Shown here: one piece after another, positions 26,811 to 35,135 of the stretch
Layout: every line of letters starts with the position of its first letter
Position numbering within the stretch: position 1 is the first letter of the stretch
NCBI GenBank assembly: GCA_030682795.1
Contig: JAUXNJ010000047.1
Location: 310,001 to 374,000, forward strand
Direction: 5' to 3'
Source of the DNA: Sphingobacteriaceae bacterium
Lineage (GTDB): Bacteria; Bacteroidota; Bacteroidia; UBA7662
Length of the DNA: 64,000 nucleotides
Translations under genes and position numbers: made by a program
Notes under the pieces: model-generated
Databases searched by the model: none
Seen by the model: only the letters and a program-made list of their open reading frames with translations
What the model was told of the DNA's origin: nothing

Positions 26811-28660
26811 TGCTCCAGCTGCGCTCCTTGCTTCTTACTGCGCTTGTTGCTTTTTCCAGCTGCCAACAGCCTGTTAAGGATTATTATATGTTTGATCCGC
26901 ATTCGGCTGCCCGTCCCAACGACGCCGTTACCACACATTTAGAGTGGGAAGCTGAAGTTCGTTTCGAGAAAAAGCAAATCATTGCCACTGCGCATTGGGT
27001 CATCAGCCATAAACCGGGCGTTAAAGAAATTATTTTTGATACTGATGGGTTAAATATCGAACGGGTTTGGCTAGACGATGGAGACAGTACCAATTGGCGC
27101 TTGGGAAAGGAACAAGCTTATATTGGAAGTGCACTCGTTGTAAAAATTACTGACAATACCCAGATGGTGCACATACGTTATACAACGGGTGAAGAAGCCA
27201 AAGGATTGCAGTGGCTTGAGCCTGGTCAAACACACGACAAGTCAGCCCCTTTCCTATTTACGCAAGGTCAGGCCGTTTTAACAAGAAGTTGGTTACCTTG
27301 TCAAGACAGCCCAGGCATCCGATTCAGCTTTGCAGCTCGTGTACAGGTACCTGAGGGCCTCTTTGCTATCATGAGTGCAGTAAATCCACGCCAGCATGAG
27401 GACAATGGCATTTATCGCTTTAAAAACGACAAGGCCATTCCAGCTTACCTCTTTGCCTTAGCCGTTGGCAACATCAGCTTTAAACCTTATGATGGCAGAA
27501 GCGGCGTATATGCTGAACCAGGCATGTTGCAAAAAGCCTGGTGGGAATTTGCCGAGCTACCCGCAATGATTAGAGCTGCTGAGCAGGAATTCGGCCCCTA
27601 TCCTTGGGATCGATACGATGTGTTGGTGCTTCCTCCAAGTTTTCCTTTTGGAGGTATGGAAAACCCGATGATTATGTTTGCAACGCCCACCATCATTGCC
27701 GGAGATCGAAGTTTGACCAATCTCATTGCCCACGAGCTCTCGCACAGCTGGTCGGGCAACTTAATCACCAACGCTACTTGGAACGATTTCTGGATCAATG
27801 AAGGCTTTACTACCTACATCGAGAGGAGAATAATAGAGCTCATCCATGGTCCTGAATATGCCGAAATGTTGCAAGCACTCGGCAATCAAGATTTGGAGGT
27901 TGCGATTGCTGAAAGCAGTCACCAACCCGAACTAACCGCCCTCAAGTTGGCATTGGAAGGGAAAAATCCGGACGATGCGCTGAGCATAATTCCCTATCAA
28001 AAAGGCTTTGCGTTTTTAAAGATGATAGAGAAAGAAGTGGGTAGGAGTCGCATGGACAGCTTCATAAAGGCGAATTACGCTGCCCATGCTTTTTCGAGCA
28101 TGACTACGGAGGATTTTTTGGCTTTTTTACGTTCGAACCTACTCAACGATGAGCAATTTGAAAGACTTCAAATAAACAATTGGGTATATGCCGAGGGATT
28201 GCCAAGTAACTATCAACGACAGAGTTCCATTCGCTTTTCACTAGCGAATGAGGCAGTTGCCCTTTGGGAGGATGACAAGCCACTCCTTTCTCTTCCAACA
28301 GCTGGTTGGTCGACGTATGAGTGGATTTATTTTTTCAGGAAGATTGAACCCAAGGCGAGTGCCTCACAGCTAGAAGCATTAGACGAGGCTTTTGAATTCA
28401 GCAATAGTGGAAATGCAGAATTATTAACTGCTTGGTTTGTTCTGAGTATCAAAAAAAATCACGAAGCAGCTTACCCACAGATAGAAAAATTTCTGCAAAC
28501 TGTTGGACGAAGAAAGCTTCTTGTACCGGTATACCGTGAACTAATGGCACATAAGCATAGCGGCGCGATGGGCCTAAATTGGTACTCAAAATTTAGAGTT
28601 AATTACCACCAAGTAAGTCGAAATACACTAGATGTGTTGGTGGGATATCCGATAAAATAA
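26810..28660 (+). CDS. M1 family zinc metallopeptidase, lipoprotein
   Basis: The 616-residue protein starts at ATG 26810 with a lipoprotein signal peptide (LTALVAFSSC, probable lipidated Cys at about 18), so it is anchored in the envelope. The substrate-anchoring motif GGMEN is at 281-285. The zinc site HELSH is at 308-312, with Glu331 after the standard 18-residue spacer, giving the full HExxH-x18-E gluzincin site. The C-terminal domain resembles leukotriene-A4-hydrolase-type M1 enzymes (ARM-like helices). It is an aminopeptidase removing N-terminal residues from peptides. The in-frame start at 26765 would bury the lipobox and is rejected. Confidence 0.95.
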   Translation: MLQLRSLLLTALVAFSSCQQPVKDYYMFDPHSAARPNDAVTTHLEWEAEVRFEKKQIIATAHWVISHKPGVKEIIFDTDGLNIERVWLDDGDSTNWRLGKEQAYIGSALVVKITDNTQMVHIRYTTGEEAKGLQWLEPGQTHDKSAPFLFTQGQAVLTRSWLPCQDSPGIRFSFAARVQVPEGLFAIMSAVNPRQHEDNGIYRFKNDKAIPAYLFALAVGNISFKPYDGRSGVYAEPGMLQKAWWEFAELPAMIRAAEQEFGPYPWDRYDVLVLPPSFPFGGMENPMIMFATPTIIAGDRSLTNLIAHELSHSWSGNLITNATWNDFWINEGFTTYIERRIIELIHGPEYAEMLQALGNQDLEVAIAESSHQPELTALKLALEGKNPDDALSIIPYQKGFAFLKMIEKEVGRSRMDSFIKANYAAHAFSSMTTEDFLAFLRSNLLNDEQFERLQINNWVYAEGLPSNYQRQSSIRFSLANEAVALWEDDKPLLSLPTAGWSTYEWIYFFRKIEPKASASQLEALDEAFEFSNSGNAELLTAWFVLSIKKNHEAAYPQIEKFLQTVGRRKLLVPVYRELMAHKHSGAMGLNWYSKFRVNYHQVSRNTLDVLVGYPIK

Positions 28661-28686
28661 AAAAGGTGCCTCCCGGCACCTTTTTT
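28659..28686. terminator. Bidirectional Rho-independent terminator
   Basis: The stem GGTGCC/GGCACC with loop TCCC is flanked by six A on the left and six T on the right. It can end both the M1 peptidase transcript and the convergent SPOR operon. It begins inside the stop codon of the peptidase gene. Confidence 0.85.
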
Positions 28687-28814
28687 CGTCTGAAAACTAA
28701 ACTAAACCTATGAAAACTACTTCAGAGCATACACCCTGAAATACTTTGAGACAAACTTAGTGAAATTTCCAAAAAAGAAAAACTTTTTTCCCAAAAAAGG
28801 AAAAAACAAGAGGG

Positions 28815-30098
28815 TTAATCCTTCAGAATCCAAACGCCTGGGCTGATTTCATTTTGGGCCTTTGCTAAAAAATCTTCAGCTGATATAGTCGAACTGGGCG
28901 AAAATACAACCACTCTGTGAAGCTTACCCACCAAAATGCTCTTATTTTCAGCTATTTGAAAGCCTTTGCTTCTTAACTCTGCTTTGTACTTCTCAGCATT
29001 TTCGAGCGACTGAAATGACCCAACCACGATAAATGTGCTAGCTTGGCCTGAAACACTATCTGTTTTTTTTGTTTTTTTATCAACACCCTCTGCAGAAATC
29101 AGACCTTTGGCAAGGTTATTTTTTGAATTTGCTGATTTATTGTCGGAAGACGGCTGCGGTGCACTCAACACTTTAGCCGGAGCAGCCGCCGAAGCGCTGA
29201 CTTTAGTACTAGACTGTACGGGCGGTTTACTTTCCGCCGCTTTAGAAACAACAGGAATTTCTTGTTTGTTTAAAGGCTTGCCCTGTTTTTCAATTTTACG
29301 CTCATCTAGTTTTTGATTACCAAACACATTTCTTTTGAGGTGTATATCACTGTCCAATTTCATAATCGGAGCAATTTTAGACAATGAATCGATGTACATG
29401 GCAGCCGTTTCACTAGCCACTGCCCGTTCATACATGACGGAATCGGCTACCTGATTAATTCCCTCTAAAATATCCTCAATGTTGCTACTGCGCTCCCTAA
29501 TCAAAGGGGCTTGATAAAGTGTTTCGCGCTCAGGACTAAAAATGTTCATTCCTGCTTCTTGCCTCAAAAACAACTGTCCATCAGAGCTCAAATATTGAAA
29601 AGCAACCATGCTTAAAAGTAAAAAGCCTAAAAAGACAGCTGCAGCCTTTAAAATAGTATTTGACGGCGTCACCGATTTGACATTCGAGGGCGACAGCTCA
29701 CTCGGCAAAACTGTCCTGATTTTGTTAACGCTAAGCGGCATCAATCCATAATGCTGATTAGCCCCAATCAGATGCCCAGGCTCCGGCATGAGTTCATAAC
29801 AACCCACTTGCTTATAAAAAAGTCCTAACCCCGGTATTTCAAAACTCTCCCCCTTTTCGCTATTGGCAAGCAGTTTCGAAGCCAGGGTTTCGCTAGCTGT
29901 AAATGTTGAAGCAGTAGCCGACACAAAAGCCGGACTCCCTAAGCAAAAACTCCAGCCATAACGAGGCTGAACAATGGTTCGACCATCTGAACTAAGACTC
30001 GCGGCTTTGTAAGAAGGCTTAAACACACCAATTCCTTTTACAACAAGTTCCTTGTTGCAATAAAGAAGTGCCCGCTTAAGTTCCTGGATTTCGTTCAT
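28815..30098 (-). CDS. SPOR-domain protein with N-terminal HU-CCDC81 domains
   Basis: The 427-residue protein begins with two prokaryotic CCDC81-type HU-like domains: about 1-65 with LVVKGIGVFKPSYKAASL, and about 66-130 with FEIPGLGLFYKQVGCYEL. A single transmembrane helix follows (about 153-170, LKAAAVFLGFLLLSMVAFQYL). A long Pro/Ser/Lys-rich periplasmic linker leads to a C-terminal SPOR domain (about 350-427, STFIVVGSFQSLENAEKYKAELRSKGF). SPOR domains bind denuded glycan at division sites, so this is probably a cell-division or envelope-maintenance protein with a DNA-binding-like cytoplasmic part. It follows the barrel gene by 9 bases. Confidence 0.9.
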   Translation of the reverse strand: MNEIQELKRALLYCNKELVVKGIGVFKPSYKAASLSSDGRTIVQPRYGWSFCLGSPAFVSATASTFTASETLASKLLANSEKGESFEIPGLGLFYKQVGCYELMPEPGHLIGANQHYGLMPLSVNKIRTVLPSELSPSNVKSVTPSNTILKAAAVFLGFLLLSMVAFQYLSSDGQLFLRQEAGMNIFSPERETLYQAPLIRERSSNIEDILEGINQVADSVMYERAVASETAAMYIDSLSKIAPIMKLDSDIHLKRNVFGNQKLDERKIEKQGKPLNKQEIPVVSKAAESKPPVQSSTKVSASAAAPAKVLSAPQPSSDNKSANSKNNLAKGLISAEGVDKKTKKTDSVSGQASTFIVVGSFQSLENAEKYKAELRSKGFQIAENKSILVGKLHRVVVFSPSSTISAEDFLAKAQNEISPGVWILKD

Positions 30099-30107
30099 GC
30101 CTCGGTA

Positions 30108-31763
30108 TTAAAACCGGATGTTTAATCCGCCTAAGACATTAAAACCGTATGTTGGATAATTATACCATCTAAAATAGCGGGCGGAGGTCACGTTGTTCAG
30201 ATTTAGAAAAAAGCCAAACGTTTTATTGTAGTCATAATTCACTCCTAAATTCAAATCAAATACGCCGTTGAGTCTTTCAAGTTGTTGATTTTCTGTCAAA
30301 TAGGCCACCCCATTAAACATCACCGCTTCCGCCATGAACCTGAGTTTGGATTGTAAATTGTACGAGCCTCCAGCGCGAAAAGCCGCTGTAGGCTGCATAA
30401 AAGGTGCTTCAAGATTACTTAAGCTGAAGCTTTTTAAATCCATCTTTAAATGCGCAGCATATCTGTCGCCAAACTTGCGTAAAATTTCAGCCCTCAGATT
30501 TAATATATTAGTATTACTATCATATACAGGTATCAATCGACTGAAATCAAGACTGTCGTTCAAGAAAAACATGGCTTGTGATACCCGCTGAAAACTTCCC
30601 ATCACATTGTAGGACGTCATTTCGTCTAAACTGCCCTTCAAACCTGCGTAAAACTGTATACGATTATTCAAGTTCCTAATGTCTAAGTCTTGTCCAACAA
30701 AAGGATTGATGCGCACAATATCCTGATAACTTACGCGCTCGGTATTTCCAGTAACTCCCCCATAGGCAAGTAGGTAAACATCCTTCACTAAATAGGTAAA
30801 ATCAATGTGCGGGTAAATACGAAATTCTGAAATACCCCCACTGGCCTCCATTGCAAGATTTAAGCCTGCATTGAGGATAAATCTACTTTTTTGCAGGTTA
30901 TATCTAGGCTGGAAATACACCAAACTCCGCGTGTTGTTTAGTCCAGATAAAGTAGTGTAGTTCGTATGATCAAATGCGAAATCAAAAGTCACCTTATTCT
31001 CATCTAAACGCACCATTAAACCACCATCAAGTCTCAAATTATTTTCTTGCTGGTCGAAACGATCATTTAAACTGTAAAAAGAAAACTTTGCATTGTAAGC
31101 TACCTGATCGGCTTCCACCTGATGAGAAGCTATCCCTAAGGCTCCTCCAATGCGGTTAAATACTTGTCGAATTGAATCCTTAGGTATATCAATCGGTTGA
31201 TGAGCACCATAAAAATGCCGCACCTGACGATCATAATCAAAGTTTGAATGAATGAATAATTTATTCAAATATCGCTTTCCATGAACACCTAAATGATTAT
31301 CGCTAAAGTCTGCATGATTGAACTTCATTGTGTCCACCCGTAAATTTCCGGCTGCTGAAAAATGACGAGCTGTCAAACCATATTCAAATTTAGGATCGCG
31401 CTTGCTTGTGAGTCGCAAATCAGCCAGAGGCATTCGATAGTTACCAGCACCCAATCGCAGATGTCCCCCGCCAATCGCAGATGGCGGCTCTGCCAAGGCT
31501 CTTAGGGGACTGAGTGGTGCCAATTCTACCGAGGTGGGGGCCATGCGATTGATACCAGTATAGGTTAACAGTTTACGCTCAGTTTGTACTGTTGGCAGCT
31601 GCGGCACAGGACCTACTTTTAGTGCGTCTGCTAACACGGCTTCATACGTACGAACTACGCGGATAGGGTCTGTGGTAAAGCCTGAGCCCGTGCCGCGTTC
31701 CTGTGCTTGAACCGACATGGCGCTAGCCAGTATCAAAGCAATGGTTTTTGCAAGCTTAATCAT
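30108..31763 (-). CDS. Outer-membrane beta-barrel protein, TonB-receptor-like without plug
   Basis: The 551-residue protein has a signal peptide ending MSVQAQ and then about 80 residues of low-complexity, Pro-rich sequence. A long run of alternating aromatic/polar beta strands follows (GHLRLGAGNYRMPLADLRL, FEYGLTARHFSAAGN, HLGVHGKRYLNKLFIHSNFDYD and others). It ends in a strand with terminal Phe, TYGFNVLGGLNIRF, the usual outer-membrane insertion signal. There is no plug domain or TonB box, so it is a porin-like relative of TonB receptors. It overlaps the TPR gene by 8 bases and precedes the SPOR gene, so it likely works with them. Confidence 0.8.
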   Translation of the reverse strand: MIKLAKTIALILASAMSVQAQERGTGSGFTTDPIRVVRTYEAVLADALKVGPVPQLPTVQTERKLLTYTGINRMAPTSVELAPLSPLRALAEPPSAIGGGHLRLGAGNYRMPLADLRLTSKRDPKFEYGLTARHFSAAGNLRVDTMKFNHADFSDNHLGVHGKRYLNKLFIHSNFDYDRQVRHFYGAHQPIDIPKDSIRQVFNRIGGALGIASHQVEADQVAYNAKFSFYSLNDRFDQQENNLRLDGGLMVRLDENKVTFDFAFDHTNYTTLSGLNNTRSLVYFQPRYNLQKSRFILNAGLNLAMEASGGISEFRIYPHIDFTYLVKDVYLLAYGGVTGNTERVSYQDIVRINPFVGQDLDIRNLNNRIQFYAGLKGSLDEMTSYNVMGSFQRVSQAMFFLNDSLDFSRLIPVYDSNTNILNLRAEILRKFGDRYAAHLKMDLKSFSLSNLEAPFMQPTAAFRAGGSYNLQSKLRFMAEAVMFNGVAYLTENQQLERLNGVFDLNLGVNYDYNKTFGFFLNLNNVTSARYFRWYNYPTYGFNVLGGLNIRF

Positions 31764-34700
31764 TATTCGGCTCTCCTTTCATCGAATCATTGTTATTCGT
31801 TCCTTGTTTACGCTCCCCATCTTTGCCCATTCCGTTATCTCCATCTCCATTTGACGGGATGTTATTATTGAGCTGCTGGGTACTGGATCGCTTTTGTACC
31901 TGTCGCGCTTTGATTTCAGTTAAGCGCATTCGCGCCTGATTAGAAATTGCATCGACAGGCCTGTTTTCGATAATGCTCTGGAGCGTTGCTATGGCTTGAA
32001 AATCTTCATCTAAGGCCACATAAGTCTCCGCCAACAATAAAAAGGCCTTTCCTATCCACTCGTCGTAGTAAGGTATTTTATCTACAAGTTCAAAAATGGT
32101 ATTCTGACTAGGCACAAACTCCTTACGCTTGAATTGAATTTCGGCGATAAAAAATTTAGCAGCGGCCCCATACTCACTTTTGGTTTGTTCATAAAGTCCA
32201 GTAAAGGCAAGTAATGCATTCGACAACTCATCATTGATGAGAAGCAATCTGGCTAAAATGAGTTTAGCTTCCCAAATGGCCGTTTCATTACTATGCTCGT
32301 AAGCCACCACTTTATTGGCATAAGCACGTGCTTCGCTCCATTGGCTAAGCGCAAAATTGGAACGCATCAAACCTTGGTAAGCATCCAGTACATTCCAACG
32401 TGAATCACTGTTTTGTTCTAATTTGGAATAGAAAACGATAGCATTGTTATAGTCTTTACGCTCAAAATAGTACTTTGATAAGCGTGCAAAAGTGCGTTCA
32501 CTGTACATATTCCGCGGCTGATCGGCAACGAATGTTAAATCTTGAACCATCAAATCTTGTTTGTTGGTACGCGCATAACAATCGGCACGCAAAAACCTGG
32601 CATTCACTGCAAAGAAACCATCTGGAAACTTATTCAAATACCTTGTCAATTCAGGAATCGCCTTGTCACAGTCACTTTGATTATAAACCAATTCTACCGC
32701 TTGAAAGGTAATCGAATCTTGCTCTGTGAGTGTTACACGGGCCGAAGGAACCGTTGCGGCATATTGTAAATACGTCTCTACTTTATTGAGCTGTATGTAA
32801 ATATTCTTAATGCCAGCCAATGCATCACGGGCTTCCTGAGTTTTAGGATAGTTGCTAATTACTTGTTTATAAGCAGCAATGGCGGGTTCATACTGCTCAT
32901 TATTGTATAAAATTAAACCCTTTACCAATAAAGCATTTTTCACTAAAAAACTGTTGGGACGCTTCATAATTAAACTATCCAACTGTTTGAGCGCCTCTTC
33001 AAATTGGTCATTGATAAAATAGGTGTTGGCTAACTCCAACATGGCATTATCGAGATACAGCGAACCAGGATATTTGCGTATCAAGGTTTTTAAGGAAGCT
33101 ACTTTTTTGTCTTTGCTATTTGCAAGTCCCTGCAAAATGGCCTCCTGGTAATTAGCATAGTCCGCACCAGCGAGATTTCGAGACATCACCATTTGATAAT
33201 AGTTAATGGCTTGCGGATAGGCATTGATGGCGAAATGGGCATCTCCTAGTCTTAACAACAAATCTCCAAAAATTGATTGTACAAACTGATGTTGTTGTAT
33301 TTTGCTGTCACTCGCTTGAATTTCCTTGCTCGCATTTTCAAAGTGACTAATAGCGAGCAAGTAATCTTGCTGCTTGAAATAGCAATATCCCAAGGCGTAA
33401 TGCGCGGCAATCAACGAATTTTCTGGCTCTAAGCCATTGGTAACGGGAAAGGCTTGTATGAATTTCTGAAATTCCGTAACCGCCGACCTCAAACTTCCTA
33501 AGCGATACAGCGACTCCCCCTTCCAAAAATAGGCCATTGCACTGATGTTCTTGTCAAGCGACTGCGTGAGGGATTTGTCAAAATACCGTATGGCTTCTTG
33601 AAAAACACCTTGATTAAACAGCTCAACACCTCGGTAGTAAGCTACTTTTTGATAAGACCGATTGATGGTAAGGTTGCGGTTGTTGATGCCTTCTATAACA
33701 TCTACGGCCTCCTTGAAATTTTTGGTAGAAAGCAACAAATTACCTAAATGCTCCCTCGCCTCATCTCCATACTTTGAACGGGGATAATTGGTAACGAAAT
33801 CTTTTAACCATGTTAACGACTGCGGATGGATATTCAGTTCATATCCTAATTTGGCGTGATTAAAAGCCGCCGTTTCTTGAACCTCTAAATCAAAACTTAG
33901 GCGTGAAGCTGCATAAAAGCTCGTTAATGCCTGCTCCTTTTTATCCAACCTCAAATAACAATCGCCTAAAATAAAAGTCGCGCTCTGCCCTACGCTATCA
34001 TTTCGCGAGGCTGCTTTCGACAAGTTCGTCACCGCAGTTTTATAATCTTTGCCCACGTATGCCGCATAGCCTAACTGATAATAATCTTCGCTCACCAATT
34101 GCCCCCCCTGCTCCTGGTAGCGCTTCAAATACGGAATGGCTTTTACAAACTCTGACTTTTTAAAATACGCCTGAGCGATGAGATAATTGATATTGGCTAG
34201 CTGTTTGACCTCCTTATTCGCTGAGAGTGGCAGCGCATAAGCCAACAACTCATCGTACATACCCAGTTCAAATTGCAATTTACAGATGTAGTAAGGAATG
34301 ATTCTGCTATAATTCGCCGATTCTTTCAGCAAATTAAAGTAGGCTAGCGCGGCAGGACCATTACCCTCTTCATAGGTGATCACCCCCAGATAATAATTCG
34401 CAGGATAGTGATACTCATTTTTCAATCCACTGATTTGAAGGAATGCGCGTTTGGCATCTTTGAACATATCGCGGGTGAAATAACTGTATCCCAAATAGTA
34501 ATGAGCCGCCGCTGCTTGTTGAATTGGGAGCAAGGAAGCATCTAAAGACGCCAATACAGGTATAACCTCCTTGTATTTTTTTGAAATAAAATAAAACTGC
34601 CCCAGATAGAACTTAGCCTCATTTACTTCTAAGGCTTCCGGAAAATCTTCAATGAACGACAATAATTGAAAATCAGCATCCTTTTGGCGCAATTGAGCAG

Positions 34701-34953
34701 AACTCAAAGCCCGATAAAAGCGTGCCTCCCGATATAGGCGTTTCTCTTCCTCCATGTCCGAGGGAGGAAATACCTGGTCAATGATTTTTTCAAATTGCTT
34801 TTTTGCAGCTACATAACGCTCTTGCTCATACAACCGAATGGCCGTACGTAGGCTTTCTTCAGGTTGATTAAAAATCTGCGTAGGTTGTGCAGTGGCAAAT
34901 AAACCAGTCAGAATCCAAAAAGAGGTGATCGCGACTTTAATTAGGCTGTGCAT
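31756..34953 (-). CDS. Large exported TPR protein
   Basis: The 1065-residue protein has a signal peptide (MHSLIKVAITSFWILTGLFATAQ; start at ATG 34953, with the longer reading from 35022 rejected). It then consists almost wholly of tetratricopeptide repeats, some 20 or more hairpins by pattern, for example YYLGYSYFTRDMFKDAKRAFLQI and ALVKGLILYNNEQYEPAIAAYKQVISNYP. The last 45 residues are low-complexity Asn/Gly/Asp/Lys. Such periplasmic TPR scaffolds gather partner proteins; the overlap with the barrel gene suggests the barrel as partner. Similar TPR/barrel pairs occur in other Bacteroidota as I recall them, without a settled function. Confidence 0.88.
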   Translation of the reverse strand: MHSLIKVAITSFWILTGLFATAQPTQIFNQPEESLRTAIRLYEQERYVAAKKQFEKIIDQVFPPSDMEEEKRLYREARFYRALSSAQLRQKDADFQLLSFIEDFPEALEVNEAKFYLGQFYFISKKYKEVIPVLASLDASLLPIQQAAAAHYYLGYSYFTRDMFKDAKRAFLQISGLKNEYHYPANYYLGVITYEEGNGPAALAYFNLLKESANYSRIIPYYICKLQFELGMYDELLAYALPLSANKEVKQLANINYLIAQAYFKKSEFVKAIPYLKRYQEQGGQLVSEDYYQLGYAAYVGKDYKTAVTNLSKAASRNDSVGQSATFILGDCYLRLDKKEQALTSFYAASRLSFDLEVQETAAFNHAKLGYELNIHPQSLTWLKDFVTNYPRSKYGDEAREHLGNLLLSTKNFKEAVDVIEGINNRNLTINRSYQKVAYYRGVELFNQGVFQEAIRYFDKSLTQSLDKNISAMAYFWKGESLYRLGSLRSAVTEFQKFIQAFPVTNGLEPENSLIAAHYALGYCYFKQQDYLLAISHFENASKEIQASDSKIQQHQFVQSIFGDLLLRLGDAHFAINAYPQAINYYQMVMSRNLAGADYANYQEAILQGLANSKDKKVASLKTLIRKYPGSLYLDNAMLELANTYFINDQFEEALKQLDSLIMKRPNSFLVKNALLVKGLILYNNEQYEPAIAAYKQVISNYPKTQEARDALAGIKNIYIQLNKVETYLQYAATVPSARVTLTEQDSITFQAVELVYNQSDCDKAIPELTRYLNKFPDGFFAVNARFLRADCYARTNKQDLMVQDLTFVADQPRNMYSERTFARLSKYYFERKDYNNAIVFYSKLEQNSDSRWNVLDAYQGLMRSNFALSQWSEARAYANKVVAYEHSNETAIWEAKLILARLLLINDELSNALLAFTGLYEQTKSEYGAAAKFFIAEIQFKRKEFVPSQNTIFELVDKIPYYDEWIGKAFLLLAETYVALDEDFQAIATLQSIIENRPVDAISNQARMRLTEIKARQVQKRSSTQQLNNNIPSNGDGDNGMGKDGERKQGTNNNDSMKGEPNND

Positions 34954-35135
34954 GCTTGAAGTTTGTAAACCTGTATAAAACGTCGTTAACAAGTAAAATT
35001 GCTTTCGACTACAGTTAAACAAAATTAGGCATATGAAAACCTAAAACCCTGTTTAGAGCGCTGTTTGGGAGAGAGAATTTACTAACAGTGTGGATAACAT
35101 CAGTCCATTTTTATGGACGAATGTTGACATATTGT

